This document shows positions 8,397-17,597 of a stretch of DNA of 64,000 bases, in pieces (positions within the stretch are counted from its first letter, which is position 1; the number at the start of each line of letters is the position of its first letter). The DNA lies in assembly GCA_023415475.1 (NCBI GenBank), contig JAEZKL010000174.1:1-64000 (forward strand). The letters run 5' to 3'. The notes under the pieces were generated by a model that saw nothing but the letters and a program-made list of their open reading frames with translations, had not been told where the DNA came from and did not search any database. The position numbers and the translations under genes are program-made. This stretch comes from Bacillota bacterium. Lineage in GTDB: Bacteria; Bacillota; Clostridia; Lachnospirales; Lachnospiraceae.

Positions 8397-9938
8397 TTAA
8401 GCCATTTTTCTATTCAAAATCTTGTCCAATATTTTTTTAATGATCTGTTGATAAATATATTCAAACTCCTTCGTTCGCACGAATAATGCCAGTATTATAA
8501 TATTGGGAACAACCATACAAAGAGCTAGTTTTAGTATTAAATTAGCTACGGAAATCGTATGAATGGCACTGCTCAATAAATAGGTGCTAAGACAGCAGGC
8601 AACTGCGATCACCCAATAGAAAGCCTGTCTTTTAAAATATAGTATGGGAGATTTTTTAAAATAGGCTTTAAAGAGGATAAAGGGTTCGTACCACATATTC
8701 GTTAGCAATCTGGCAATTGCGGTCGCTAATAATATACCAAAAAGGCCATAATTTCTACCGAGTATCACCGATAACACCAAATTAATAGCAGCGGCTATTA
8801 TTAATACATATCTTGTCTCTTTGAACATTCCGGTGGTATCTCGATAAATGGAAGCCGTAGTCAATGTTCCTGGCATAAAGAAATTAACGACTATGATAAT
8901 AACCGTCGGCAAACCAAATAAATATTCTTTTCCAATCCACAAGGTTATAAAATCATTAAACAATACCAGAAAACAAACAGAGCAGAAGGTTGTAATCCAG
9001 AATATAACAAAGTTTAAAATCTTGAATATTTCAAACTTCCAGTCACTGTCTTCGGAGGCATTTAAATTTCCGACGCTAAATGTAATTGAATCAAAAATAA
9101 TATCCGTAAATTTATAGATTGCCGTAATAATGGTTAGATAATTCGAATAGAGCCCTACATATACAGTTCCAACCATCATAGATATGATAAAATTATCCGT
9201 ATTATTTAAAAGAAGTCCACCTAATTTATATAAGAACATTGATTTCACATTTTCAAATATACTTTTTTTCGTTGCCGAATCAAGTTCCTTCGTTCCATTG
9301 ATATATGGATATACTTTTTTCGCTTTGTTCGATTGAAACCAATTCACCAAAAATGTTCTTATCACAAAAACAAGTAGGTATAACATGTAGTTTTTAAACA
9401 GGACTAATATTACTATTTGTGCAATTGTCTGTAGGATTGATGCTATGAGCGAATACCCCGAGATCAGATAACCCTTTTGATCTGCTGTTATGATGGTATA
9501 TTTATATGCCATTAAATACGAAATAACAATATTGGCAACGTACAGTAGATAATAGATCTCCAAATACGGTATCTCTGAATTTAAATTTACAACATAGGGT
9601 AGCATTGGCAACATGCCTATTCCAATACAAGCCACCAGAACGGCAAGCTTACGATATATAGCTTTATAATATGTCATCAGGGCTACGATGGCATCGGTAT
9701 CATTTTCCGCCAAGGGCTTATACATGGTATAAACAATGGCCGATCCAAAACCAAGATCAGCCAAGGATAGCAGCATCAAAATATTATAAAACATAGAATT
9801 TATTCCCAAATACTCGACTCCTAATGTATTTATAAATATTGTCCTGCCAATCAGCTGCAGCAACATTGAAATAACATGACTGACGGACCCCGATAAAATA
9901 TTTAGCGACACATATTGTTTTCTTGTTCTATTTTTCAA
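8397..9938 (-). CDS. Wzx-type polysaccharide flippase
   Basis: This 513-residue integral membrane protein has about 12-14 hydrophobic segments and the N-terminal pattern of the polysaccharide_synt (MATE-like) family, for example SVSHVISMLLQLIGRTIFINTLGVEYLG. It should move lipid-linked repeat units across the membrane. The start is a TTG at 9938 preceded by GGAGG with a seven-base spacer; the ATG overlapping the ribosome site runs into TAG after four codons, so TTG decides the start. It follows the QueC-like pair and precedes the GT2-pyruvyl transferase fusions. A 120-base gap upstream (9939-10058) holds no feature I can support. Confidence 0.9.
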   Translation of the reverse strand: MKNRTRKQYVSLNILSGSVSHVISMLLQLIGRTIFINTLGVEYLGINSMFYNILMLLSLADLGFGSAIVYTMYKPLAENDTDAIVALMTYYKAIYRKLAVLVACIGIGMLPMLPYVVNLNSEIPYLEIYYLLYVANIVISYLMAYKYTIITADQKGYLISGYSLIASILQTIAQIVILVLFKNYMLYLLVFVIRTFLVNWFQSNKAKKVYPYINGTKELDSATKKSIFENVKSMFLYKLGGLLLNNTDNFIISMMVGTVYVGLYSNYLTIITAIYKFTDIIFDSITFSVGNLNASEDSDWKFEIFKILNFVIFWITTFCSVCFLVLFNDFITLWIGKEYLFGLPTVIIIVVNFFMPGTLTTASIYRDTTGMFKETRYVLIIAAAINLVLSVILGRNYGLFGILLATAIARLLTNMWYEPFILFKAYFKKSPILYFKRQAFYWVIAVACCLSTYLLSSAIHTISVANLILKLALCMVVPNIIILALFVRTKEFEYIYQQIIKKILDKILNRKMA

Positions 9939-10058
9939 TCATTATCCTCCTTCTCCATATGATATTTTATATCAGTTCAGCCATGCAAATTTTATGCATG
10001 ATATCTAGGCGAACACTTTCCATCCCTTGAATATCATGTTGAAATTTGTAGGGCCGGA

Positions 10059-11294
10059 CTATAACCTATATATGTATTTTTTTAACTTGCGTTCAAAACG
10101 ATATAGGAGTCTTTTCTGTAAGGATAGCTCTTTCTCCATATCTATTTTGTAATACCATCGCAGGCTTGGATCAACTTGATTTATCTCATAATTTCTGCGT
10201 AATTCAGCTTGAATAATTTTATAAAGTACAATACAGGACGGATGAGAAAAATGGATCTCCCTACGAAAATCCTTCATCATCCCGGCCAATTCTTCATCCG
10301 CGTAATGGAAACCATATTCACGCGGGTCATTCTTCCCTGCTAATAAACAAAGAATGGTAAGGTGACACTTTTCACAATGACAACAATTAGAGCCACCCTC
10401 TGACTCCCAGCATACTCGAAGTTGTACCGGAGTTTTCGTTCTTCTTACATATTCACTGATGCGATTCACTTTATCCTGCCGGCTATACTCAAAACCATCA
10501 TGAATCACTTGACTGCCGCAAAATCTAACAAAGTTATCGATAGAAGGATCCGATGCACAAGTCGAATTGTCTTCCTTTGTTAAAGAGGATGCTATGTATA
10601 TAGTTTTTATCTTAGCTTGATATGCAGCAGGAGCCGCATGGCCAATGATTCCTATTCCATGCTGAAAGCCATACCACCAGTGATTACCCGTTCTTAAAGC
10701 CACGTATTCGCTTAATGCACCTTCGTCTAAAAATCTTCGAAAGGAGGTTTTTATTGATAGGTAATCCAGATTGTTGTTGCTCGCTATACTTCCTATATAA
10801 TGATCAACTTTCTTCCAGCCTGCTTGATCCTCCAATGAAATATCAGCTCCCCATAGAGTTATCAGCATTGGGGTTTCATCAATATGGGAGAGTAAGGTGT
10901 TATAGGCATCCACCCCACCGCTAAAAAAAGTTGCTGTTTTATCGAAGGCTTCCTGTCTATTATCCGTTACTTTCATAGGGGTAATTCTCCCCTTAAACGT
11001 TAATCCCGGATACATATTAATAAACCCTTGTTTGAACTCTTCTATACTTTCAAAGAAATCTTTATCGATATCCTCTAAAAATACCTCACCGTCAAAGATC
11101 CATGCCACAGGTAAGATATTACATAGGAATGGAATGATTGCTATGCTTTGGGGAACGGTATCAATATTTTTAGAATATTCAACAAAGAAAGTATTTGTAG
11201 ATTGAAAATACTTCTTCCATTCACCATCTATCGTATAAGAACACTCCAGACGATTCGCTATTACTCTGATATCCTCAATTATAATTCTATTCAT
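10059..11294 (-). CDS. QueC-like PP-loop ATPase in exopolysaccharide operon, copy A
   Basis: I see no named family beyond a PP-loop ATPase core. The FFSGGVDA motif (about residue 123 from this start) is the pyrophosphate-binding loop of N-type ATP pyrophosphatases. Near the C-terminus, VCWESEGGSNCCHCEKC gives C-x8-C-x2-C-x2-C, the same spacing as the zinc site of QueC (7-cyano-7-deazaguanine synthase). The first ~110 residues are a distinct N-terminal region not present in QueC. The protein has 411 residues from the ATG at 11294, chosen because a GGGG ribosome site precedes it. It is clearly homologous along its length to the next gene (11403-12653). A role in ATP-dependent amidation or ligation on a sugar or amino-sugar is an inference from fold and operon context. 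Confidence 0.72.
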   Translation of the reverse strand: MNRIIIEDIRVIANRLECSYTIDGEWKKYFQSTNTFFVEYSKNIDTVPQSIAIIPFLCNILPVAWIFDGEVFLEDIDKDFFESIEEFKQGFINMYPGLTFKGRITPMKVTDNRQEAFDKTATFFSGGVDAYNTLLSHIDETPMLITLWGADISLEDQAGWKKVDHYIGSIASNNNLDYLSIKTSFRRFLDEGALSEYVALRTGNHWWYGFQHGIGIIGHAAPAAYQAKIKTIYIASSLTKEDNSTCASDPSIDNFVRFCGSQVIHDGFEYSRQDKVNRISEYVRRTKTPVQLRVCWESEGGSNCCHCEKCHLTILCLLAGKNDPREYGFHYADEELAGMMKDFRREIHFSHPSCIVLYKIIQAELRRNYEINQVDPSLRWYYKIDMEKELSLQKRLLYRFERKLKKYIYRL

Positions 11295-11402
11295 ACCTTT
11301 AACCCCTTTCATTCATTATGAACTCTGTGTTATGCTTGACTGCTTGGATTCTTCATATTCCCACTCACTGATGTCCTTGCTTCTTTTCCTGCATTGAGCT
11401 CC

Positions 11403-12653
11403 TCATCCGATTGGAATATTTAACTTCTTAAAAATTCTTTTACCTTTCCTTAAAATACGATATTTTAGTCTATTCTTAAAAGATAGCTCCTTATCCAGAT
11501 TTGCTTTGTAAAACCATCTTAAGCTATAATTGAGTTGATCCATTTCATAGGTTTTGCGCATCATGTTTTGGATGTCCTTATAGACGACGAGATACGTTAT
11601 ATCGAGAAAATGGTACTTGATTTTAAAATCCTTCATCATTTCAACGAATTCGTCATCGGTGTAAAGAAACCCATACTCACGAGGGTCGTTTCTTCCAGCT
11701 AATAAGCATAATATGGTACGATAACATTTTTCACAGTGACAGCAATTTGAGCCTCCTGCGGACTCCCAGCATACTCTTAACTGGATTGGATTTTTGGTTC
11801 TTTTTACATATTCACTGATGCGATTCGTTTTTTCAGGACGACTATACTCATATCCATCGTGGATAACCTGGGAACCGCAGAATTTAACAAAATTATCAAT
11901 GGTAGGGTCAGAGGCACAAGTCGTATGATCCTCCAAGGTTAACGAAGAAGCTATGTAGACTGTCTTTATTTTATATTGATACGCTAAGGGTGCAATATGT
12001 CCGATAATTCCTATTCCATGCTGATACCCATACCACCAGTTATCCTGTGTTAACTTATATACATAATTACTCAGTGCCCCTTCGTCTAAGAATCTGCGAA
12101 ATGATGTTTTAATAGGCGCATATTCCAGTTTGTTCTGATCTGCTATCCCTCTTATGTGATGATCAACCAGCTTCCAACCCGCTTGGTCCTCAAAGGTGAT
12201 ATCAGCTCCCCATAGAGTTACTAGAATCGGATTTTCGTCTATATGTGAAATCAGCGTGTGATAAGCGTCTACTCCACCACTGAAAAATACGGCCGTATGA
12301 TCCAGCTTCTCCTGCCTATTGTCCGTTAGTTTTTTAGCAGTAATTCTTCCCTTGAAGGACACGTTGGGATACATATTGATATAGCCCTGCTTAAAAGCAT
12401 CAATACTCTCATAAAAATCCTTATCGATATCCTCCAAAATTAATTCGGCATCAAAAATCCATACTAGTGGTAATACATTACATAGGAAAGGAATGACGGC
12501 TATGCTTTTCGGAACTCTGTCAATCTGTTCTGCATATTCGGCAAAAAAGTTTCTTGTCTCCTTAAAATACCTTTTCCACTCGCCATAAATTATATAAGAG
12601 CATTCTATGCGATTATTAATAACCATTACATTCTCTATTAATATGCGATTCAT
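11403..12653 (-). CDS. QueC-like PP-loop ATPase in exopolysaccharide operon, copy B
   Basis: This paralogue of the neighbouring 10059-11294 gene has 416 residues from the ATG at 12653, which has a GGAGG ribosome site; an upstream in-frame TTG overlaps that site and is unlikely. It keeps FFSGGVDAYHTL (PP-loop), the conserved middle SFRRFLDEGALS and WWYGYQHGIGIIGH, and the C-x8-C-x2-C-x2-C zinc-type motif (CWESAGGSNCCHCEKC). Both copies keep every presumed active-site element, so both are probably functional, perhaps on different substrates or as a complex. It lies just downstream of the GH16 gene. The product is not known to me; the assignment rests on motifs only. Confidence 0.72.
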   Translation of the reverse strand: MNRILIENVMVINNRIECSYIIYGEWKRYFKETRNFFAEYAEQIDRVPKSIAVIPFLCNVLPLVWIFDAELILEDIDKDFYESIDAFKQGYINMYPNVSFKGRITAKKLTDNRQEKLDHTAVFFSGGVDAYHTLISHIDENPILVTLWGADITFEDQAGWKLVDHHIRGIADQNKLEYAPIKTSFRRFLDEGALSNYVYKLTQDNWWYGYQHGIGIIGHIAPLAYQYKIKTVYIASSLTLEDHTTCASDPTIDNFVKFCGSQVIHDGYEYSRPEKTNRISEYVKRTKNPIQLRVCWESAGGSNCCHCEKCYRTILCLLAGRNDPREYGFLYTDDEFVEMMKDFKIKYHFLDITYLVVYKDIQNMMRKTYEMDQLNYSLRWFYKANLDKELSFKNRLKYRILRKGKRIFKKLNIPIG

Positions 12654-12671
12654 ACTTACCTCCAAATGACT

Positions 12672-14204
12672 CTATATACATAATATTTTACATGTTGCTG
12701 TAATACCGTTAGCACTAATCGCTGAAATGACACAGGTCCCCGGTTTTTTCAAGCGTACATACCCTCCGTCTACCGTTGCTACACTGGGATCTGATGATAT
12801 CCAGGTAATGGTTCTATCCTGTGCTGCCAAAGGACTCATATTGACATTGATTTTCTTAATATCACCGATCTTTCCTCTAAATTCTTTGGTATCTAACATG
12901 ACTACTTCGGGCTCCGTTACAGGAACGCCCTCCAAGGCTGTTATTCTTACATAGTCAACCATCATTTCCATCTCAGAGGTTGCCGTTTCCGGTATCCCTC
13001 CCGCTGCTCCCACAGCTAGATTTAATAAGATATAAAAGGGTTCCTTTAACCCATCATCTGTTATTGTAAAGGTATAGTATAAATGATTATCACAATAAAA
13101 CTTAATCGTAGTATCGCTTTTTTCTACCGCATAGGTATGAAATTGTGTAATATCAATCTCTTGGGATTTGGCAGCATATTGGCTTAAGGCTGTTGAACCG
13201 GAAGCTTCTTTGATATAAACTCCACCCTGCACCTTACTTACCTTACCAAAGGTCTCCATAATATCAATTTCTCTTGCCTCCAGCCAGGAAGCTCCTCGGG
13301 TCCTTTGACTGTTGTAGTCAACTTCATAATCCGCACCCAGCATCCAGAATGCCGGAAAAGCACCACTTTCATATGGTAGCTTAATCCTGGCCTCAATTCT
13401 TGCATTACCGATTTCTAATTTATTATTCGTATGGATACTAGCTGAAGTCCAAGCTCCATTCCTATCCTTTATTGCCTTTATCCTCAGATACCCATCTTTT
13501 AAATATACATTTTCTTTATTATCCGTGTAGCTTTGCAATTCCCTGTTGCGGACATACCCATACTCATAACTCCATTTTTCATTATCAATTGTTGATGAAT
13601 TAAAGTCATCCTCCCATATTACATTGGATGACTGCTCCATTACATTGACTGTAGCAAGCAGGATAATAATTTGTTTGTCCGGTGCCGTTATGGTACAAGT
13701 GACCTTCGCTTCTCCCTTACCAGTCGCAGTTATATACCCATTGGAGGCGTTGACTCCTATCACTGCTTTATTCGAGGAATGCCATTTATAGATCGATTTT
13801 GGAATTTTGTTTGCAATATTAATATCAAACTGCTCACCAATCTTCATGTCCAATTTGGTCTTCTTCAGTCGCGGAGCAGACACATCATCTCCTACAATAA
13901 TTTTACAGGTAAGTGTAATTTTTTCTCCATCCAAACCTGTTATCAAGCAGCTTATAATTGCTTCTCCATCCTTCACAGCATTTATTTTCCCATTCTTACT
14001 GTTTACTTTTACAATATTGTTGTTTGAGGTTGTCCAATGATAGGTGAGTCCAGGCCTTTTACCATTAATATTGATGTCATAGGTCGCTGTTTTTACCATT
14101 TGAATCGTATTCGCTGTAAGTGATAAGGAATTACCATATCCATGATTCTTTAATATACCGACTGTAATAATAGTAATCAGAATTACAAAACAAAAACGCT
14201 TCAT
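12672..14204 (-). CDS. Secreted GH16 glycanase with Big_2 domains
   Basis: The 510-residue protein has an N-terminal signal peptide (residues 1-24), two bacterial Ig-like Big_2 domains (about 25-105 and 108-190), a GH16 beta-glucanase-fold catalytic domain (about 195-425) and a third Big_2 domain (about 435-510). The catalytic signature is EIDIMETFG, with Glu312, Asp314 and Glu317 as nucleophile, helper and acid/base by family knowledge. Substrates of GH16 enzymes are beta-1,3/1,4-glucans, galactans and related polymers. Inside an exopolysaccharide operon it most likely trims or releases the polymer made by this locus. The ribosome site GGAGG is six bases before the ATG. Confidence 0.9.
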   Translation of the reverse strand: MKRFCFVILITIITVGILKNHGYGNSLSLTANTIQMVKTATYDININGKRPGLTYHWTTSNNNIVKVNSKNGKINAVKDGEAIISCLITGLDGEKITLTCKIIVGDDVSAPRLKKTKLDMKIGEQFDINIANKIPKSIYKWHSSNKAVIGVNASNGYITATGKGEAKVTCTITAPDKQIIILLATVNVMEQSSNVIWEDDFNSSTIDNEKWSYEYGYVRNRELQSYTDNKENVYLKDGYLRIKAIKDRNGAWTSASIHTNNKLEIGNARIEARIKLPYESGAFPAFWMLGADYEVDYNSQRTRGASWLEAREIDIMETFGKVSKVQGGVYIKEASGSTALSQYAAKSQEIDITQFHTYAVEKSDTTIKFYCDNHLYYTFTITDDGLKEPFYILLNLAVGAAGGIPETATSEMEMMVDYVRITALEGVPVTEPEVVMLDTKEFRGKIGDIKKINVNMSPLAAQDRTITWISSDPSVATVDGGYVRLKKPGTCVISAISANGITATCKILCI

Positions 14205-14230
14205 GCTTCACCTCCATTACTTCTCTATGA

Positions 14231-15415
14231 TTATGCCTTTCTACTTGAATGAAACCGCGTATATTTGACATTAAGGATCCCATCGTCCCGGTATTGCATT
14301 ACACCGGAATATTGATTAGTAGCATCCTTGCGATTAAATTCATCAATGGATAAAAATACTACAAACCAACCTAGAAATCCATTAATAACAGTGGATGAAA
14401 ACATGATCATAAAAATAAAAATCATTAGAATGAAAGAATATATGTTTTTCTTTGCTACATTAAAGTACGCAGAGACTAATACGACCAATCCAATAAAAGA
14501 TGTTTCAATTAATATACGCATGATGTCACAATGTAATATATTGATATAAGCCCCTTTATTATCCAGGTAGTATTTTATACTCCCTAACCCGTAATTTGTA
14601 ATATCAGCGGTTACCACTTCCCTCAACTGGTCGAACCTTCCCATAGTAAAGCCGCCAAAATCAACCTGGAAGGTCGCCTGGAACCAGGTAGCAAATTGAT
14701 CCGTCAATATCGCATAAAGCACCAGCGGTGAGCTGATGAATAGTACTTTCACGACACGTTCCAGATAAACACCGACTACTCTTTTTCGAAGACTCCAGCC
14801 AAGCAATAGAACAAAAACTGCAAACACAACATGCAAGCGCTTGTAAGATAATATGCCGAAAAAAAGAGCAAGTAAGCATCTAACTTTTTTGTTTTTTACA
14901 TAGTAATAATAGAATAGCAGGGTATAGATATGGGCTGTTACCGATTCATAGGGAGAGAAGGAATCGACAAACGATATCTCTTTTATATGTTCTATATCTA
15001 AAATATTTGCAAATTTGTAAAAAAACAGTGCGATATGGCCAACTAAAAGGGTGTCAAAATAAAAATCCCGATTTTGATTTTGATCTACATTCACGATAAT
15101 GAATACCATCAAATACGGTACAATCAAATAAAACATATCCCACATCAGTAAGAACTTCATACCATTCATCATGGAATAGAACAAAGTAATAACGCCCAAA
15201 ACCACCGGCACTGACATGATATAAAAAAAATCATCCATATTATGTATTGGTTTATTTAAATTACCAATCAGAATGACAGCACCTATGATAACTACCAGGA
15301 ACATGAAAACATACTTAAAGTCATCATTGATATTATCCCTCATGTCTCCTATCATCCAAGCGATAACAAATAGTAAATATGAAATTCTTAACCATCTATA
15401 ATCGATTTTTATCAT
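14231..15415 (-). CDS. Wzy-like polysaccharide polymerase
   Basis: A 394-residue, strongly hydrophobic protein with about ten membrane segments and a large soluble loop before the last segments (GRFDQLREVVTADITNYGLGS). Sequence conservation in this class is low, so the assignment as repeat-unit polymerase rests on topology and on the presence of Wzx, Wzz and the initiating transferase in the same locus, with no other polymerase candidate. Its ATG overlaps the stop of the GT14 gene by four bases (ATGA), indicating translational coupling. Confidence 0.75.
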   Translation of the reverse strand: MIKIDYRWLRISYLLFVIAWMIGDMRDNINDDFKYVFMFLVVIIGAVILIGNLNKPIHNMDDFFYIMSVPVVLGVITLFYSMMNGMKFLLMWDMFYLIVPYLMVFIIVNVDQNQNRDFYFDTLLVGHIALFFYKFANILDIEHIKEISFVDSFSPYESVTAHIYTLLFYYYYVKNKKVRCLLALFFGILSYKRLHVVFAVFVLLLGWSLRKRVVGVYLERVVKVLFISSPLVLYAILTDQFATWFQATFQVDFGGFTMGRFDQLREVVTADITNYGLGSIKYYLDNKGAYINILHCDIMRILIETSFIGLVVLVSAYFNVAKKNIYSFILMIFIFMIMFSSTVINGFLGWFVVFLSIDEFNRKDATNQYSGVMQYRDDGILNVKYTRFHSSRKA

Positions 15416-16320
15416 GCATTACCCTGCTTTTCTATCATATTTCGTGATACCAATGTAATAATCTCATTATCAATGCTAGGATCAATCTTTCTGGCATAAA
15501 ACATATTGGAATTAATTAATACAGGAAAATCTTCTTTTCTCCAGGTATAGGGTTTCCCTCTGGTCCAATCAATCAATCTCATATTGAGATTTTCCTCCAG
15601 ACGTTTTGGTTGACATAGATTATCCTTAAATCTGGAGTTTATTAAAATTGTCTGTAGAAATAATTCATCGCCACTTAAGCTATATTGAAAAGTTTTTTTA
15701 ATCCATTTCTCTTGCTGTATTACATGAGTCGCAAAATCATGGGTTATACTAAACCAATTAGCCCCCTTCTGGAATTCCAAATCGATCTCTTTTATCCGAT
15801 CGACTCTTATAATTTTTTGAACGGATAATAATATTTTATCTACTACATAGAGTCCAATCAAAAAAATATTCTTTCGATTCCTACCATATACATCTTGAAA
15901 AAAATAATAATATTTCACACGATCCAGATATTGATCATCCATATGCTGCGCATCGAAGGCTACGAATTCCTTACCTTTATTCTGATTAAAAAATTGATGA
16001 AGCTCATCTTGAGTTTTTATGACCAAATCGCTTCCTGATAATAGATGATAATAATCGTATTGATCTTTGCCGGTTGCGGCCTTGAGTAAATCAATTTCGC
16101 ATAAGATTCCACTAAAGGCTGCCCATTTCACATTACGCTGTTTTATATAATAAACGGATGAAAATTGTATCGTACTTTTCAGCAAATCAAAATCAGTAAA
16201 ATTAGCTTTTTTGTCTATATGGATGAAGATGTCATTTCGAGGATCATCCAGTGATTTTAATAATATTTTTAAATAATCAAAATTATTATGTGCCATGATC
16301 AGATACGCATGTCTTCCCAT
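15412..16320 (-). CDS. GT14 (core-2/I-branching type) glycosyltransferase
   Basis: The 302-residue protein resembles the Branch family, bacterial members of GT14, which transfer GlcNAc or xylose. Motifs seen are HAYLIMAHNNFDYLKILLKSLD, IFIHIDKKA, YYHLLSGSDLVI and GANWFSIT, followed by SLSGDELFLQTIL. I placed the start at ATG 16320 with GGAGG nine bases before it; a longer frame to 16461 would overlap the upstream gene and has no sign of coding. It ends with the ATGA overlap into the polymerase gene. Confidence 0.85.
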   Translation of the reverse strand: MGRHAYLIMAHNNFDYLKILLKSLDDPRNDIFIHIDKKANFTDFDLLKSTIQFSSVYYIKQRNVKWAAFSGILCEIDLLKAATGKDQYDYYHLLSGSDLVIKTQDELHQFFNQNKGKEFVAFDAQHMDDQYLDRVKYYYFFQDVYGRNRKNIFLIGLYVVDKILLSVQKIIRVDRIKEIDLEFQKGANWFSITHDFATHVIQQEKWIKKTFQYSLSGDELFLQTILINSRFKDNLCQPKRLEENLNMRLIDWTRGKPYTWRKEDFPVLINSNMFYARKIDPSIDNEIITLVSRNMIEKQGNA

Positions 16321-16360
16321 ATAGTTCGCCTCCAATCCAGAGTATGTAAACCATATTGAT

Positions 16361-17476
16361 TTACCTTGTGTTCGAATATAATTTCTTATGTTTTTCCGTG
16401 ATATTGTCCCAATTGAAGCTTGACAAATTATAATTTGGACAATGTCCCGGATCAATATCATCCTCTACCTCTAATAATATTTGCAGCTGATGAAGGAGGC
16501 TTATACTATTGCCTTTTTCGAAAACGTAACCGTTGTCTTTAATGACTTCCGTATTCTCCGGGATATTGCTAACGATACATTTTCTAGCATAGCTCATTGC
16601 CTCCAGTAAGCTCAAAGGCATCCCTTCCACATCACTCGGCAGAATATAAGCCCGACAATTACTAAATAGCTCCTCGCGTTCCTGCCCGTCCACAAAACCC
16701 GTCATAATAATTCGATTATCTAGCTCCACCAGTGATTTTATCTTCTCAAGGTATTCATCCGAATGACTACTACCACCTGCTATTACCAGCTTAATATCTG
16801 TATCTAAATTACGATAGGCTTCCAGAAGGTAATGCAGCCCTTTTTCGGGTACGATCCGTGCCAGAAATAAGTAATAGTCATTTCGTTTCAAACCATATTT
16901 TTTCTCTATCACATCCGCTTCAATGGGAAGCGGATCAATGACACCATTCGGAATATAATGAGTCTCTCGGTTGTAGGTTTTCATAAAATAATCCTGGATG
17001 CTCTTCGATAGTACAATTACCTCATCCGCATATTTCGCTGCTATTTTTTCTCCGAGCAAAAGATATTTTGTTGCTAACCCACCCCATTTTGCTCTCTGCC
17101 AATCTAATCCATGGATCGTTGATATTGTCCGGATTTTTAACAAATGAGGTATGATTAGCATAGCACTGGGGCCTTCTGCATGATAATGTATCAAATCATA
17201 CCGTCCAAATATCGCCCGGAGTGTTGCTAAAAAGGAATATATTATTGCATCAAAGCTTTTCTTATTAATTGTCAGAATGGTAATTATTCTTATTCCCCTA
17301 TAATACCGGCTTTCGTTTTGAGTGAGGCTATTATTTGCTGTACCCTTTCCCTTACGGTTATAAACCACAACCTCATCCCCTTTTTCCACAAGGCGCTTTG
17401 ATAATTCTTCTACCACAATCTCTACCCCGCCTTCTCTCGAGGGGATACGTTTATGACCAATCATCGCAATTCTCAT
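16361..17476 (-). CDS. GT4 family glycosyltransferase (rhamnosyltransferase-like)
   Basis: The 371-residue protein has the GT-B fold. Its N-terminus, HKRIPSREGGVEIVVEELSKRL, is typical of the DUF1972/Cps2T-like group, some of whose members are beta-1,4-rhamnosyltransferases. The C-terminal half carries LFLARIVPEKGLHYLLEAY and the E-x7-E element near PSDVEGMPLSLLEAM. The exact donor and acceptor cannot be inferred. No strong ribosome site precedes the ATG; an AAGGAGAAAG sits about 25 bases upstream. Confidence 0.85.
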   Translation of the reverse strand: MRIAMIGHKRIPSREGGVEIVVEELSKRLVEKGDEVVVYNRKGKGTANNSLTQNESRYYRGIRIITILTINKKSFDAIIYSFLATLRAIFGRYDLIHYHAEGPSAMLIIPHLLKIRTISTIHGLDWQRAKWGGLATKYLLLGEKIAAKYADEVIVLSKSIQDYFMKTYNRETHYIPNGVIDPLPIEADVIEKKYGLKRNDYYLFLARIVPEKGLHYLLEAYRNLDTDIKLVIAGGSSHSDEYLEKIKSLVELDNRIIMTGFVDGQEREELFSNCRAYILPSDVEGMPLSLLEAMSYARKCIVSNIPENTEVIKDNGYVFEKGNSISLLHQLQILLEVEDDIDPGHCPNYNLSSFNWDNITEKHKKLYSNTR

Positions 17477-17597
17477 ATCGGTTACAGCTATGGAAAAATA
17501 GCTTTCTCCTTTCTTAATTGTTAGTTAAACAATAATTCAAGTCCGAATATTATCACGGAAGGAGTGTTTCCATACTAAACAAGCATGATTCATATTA

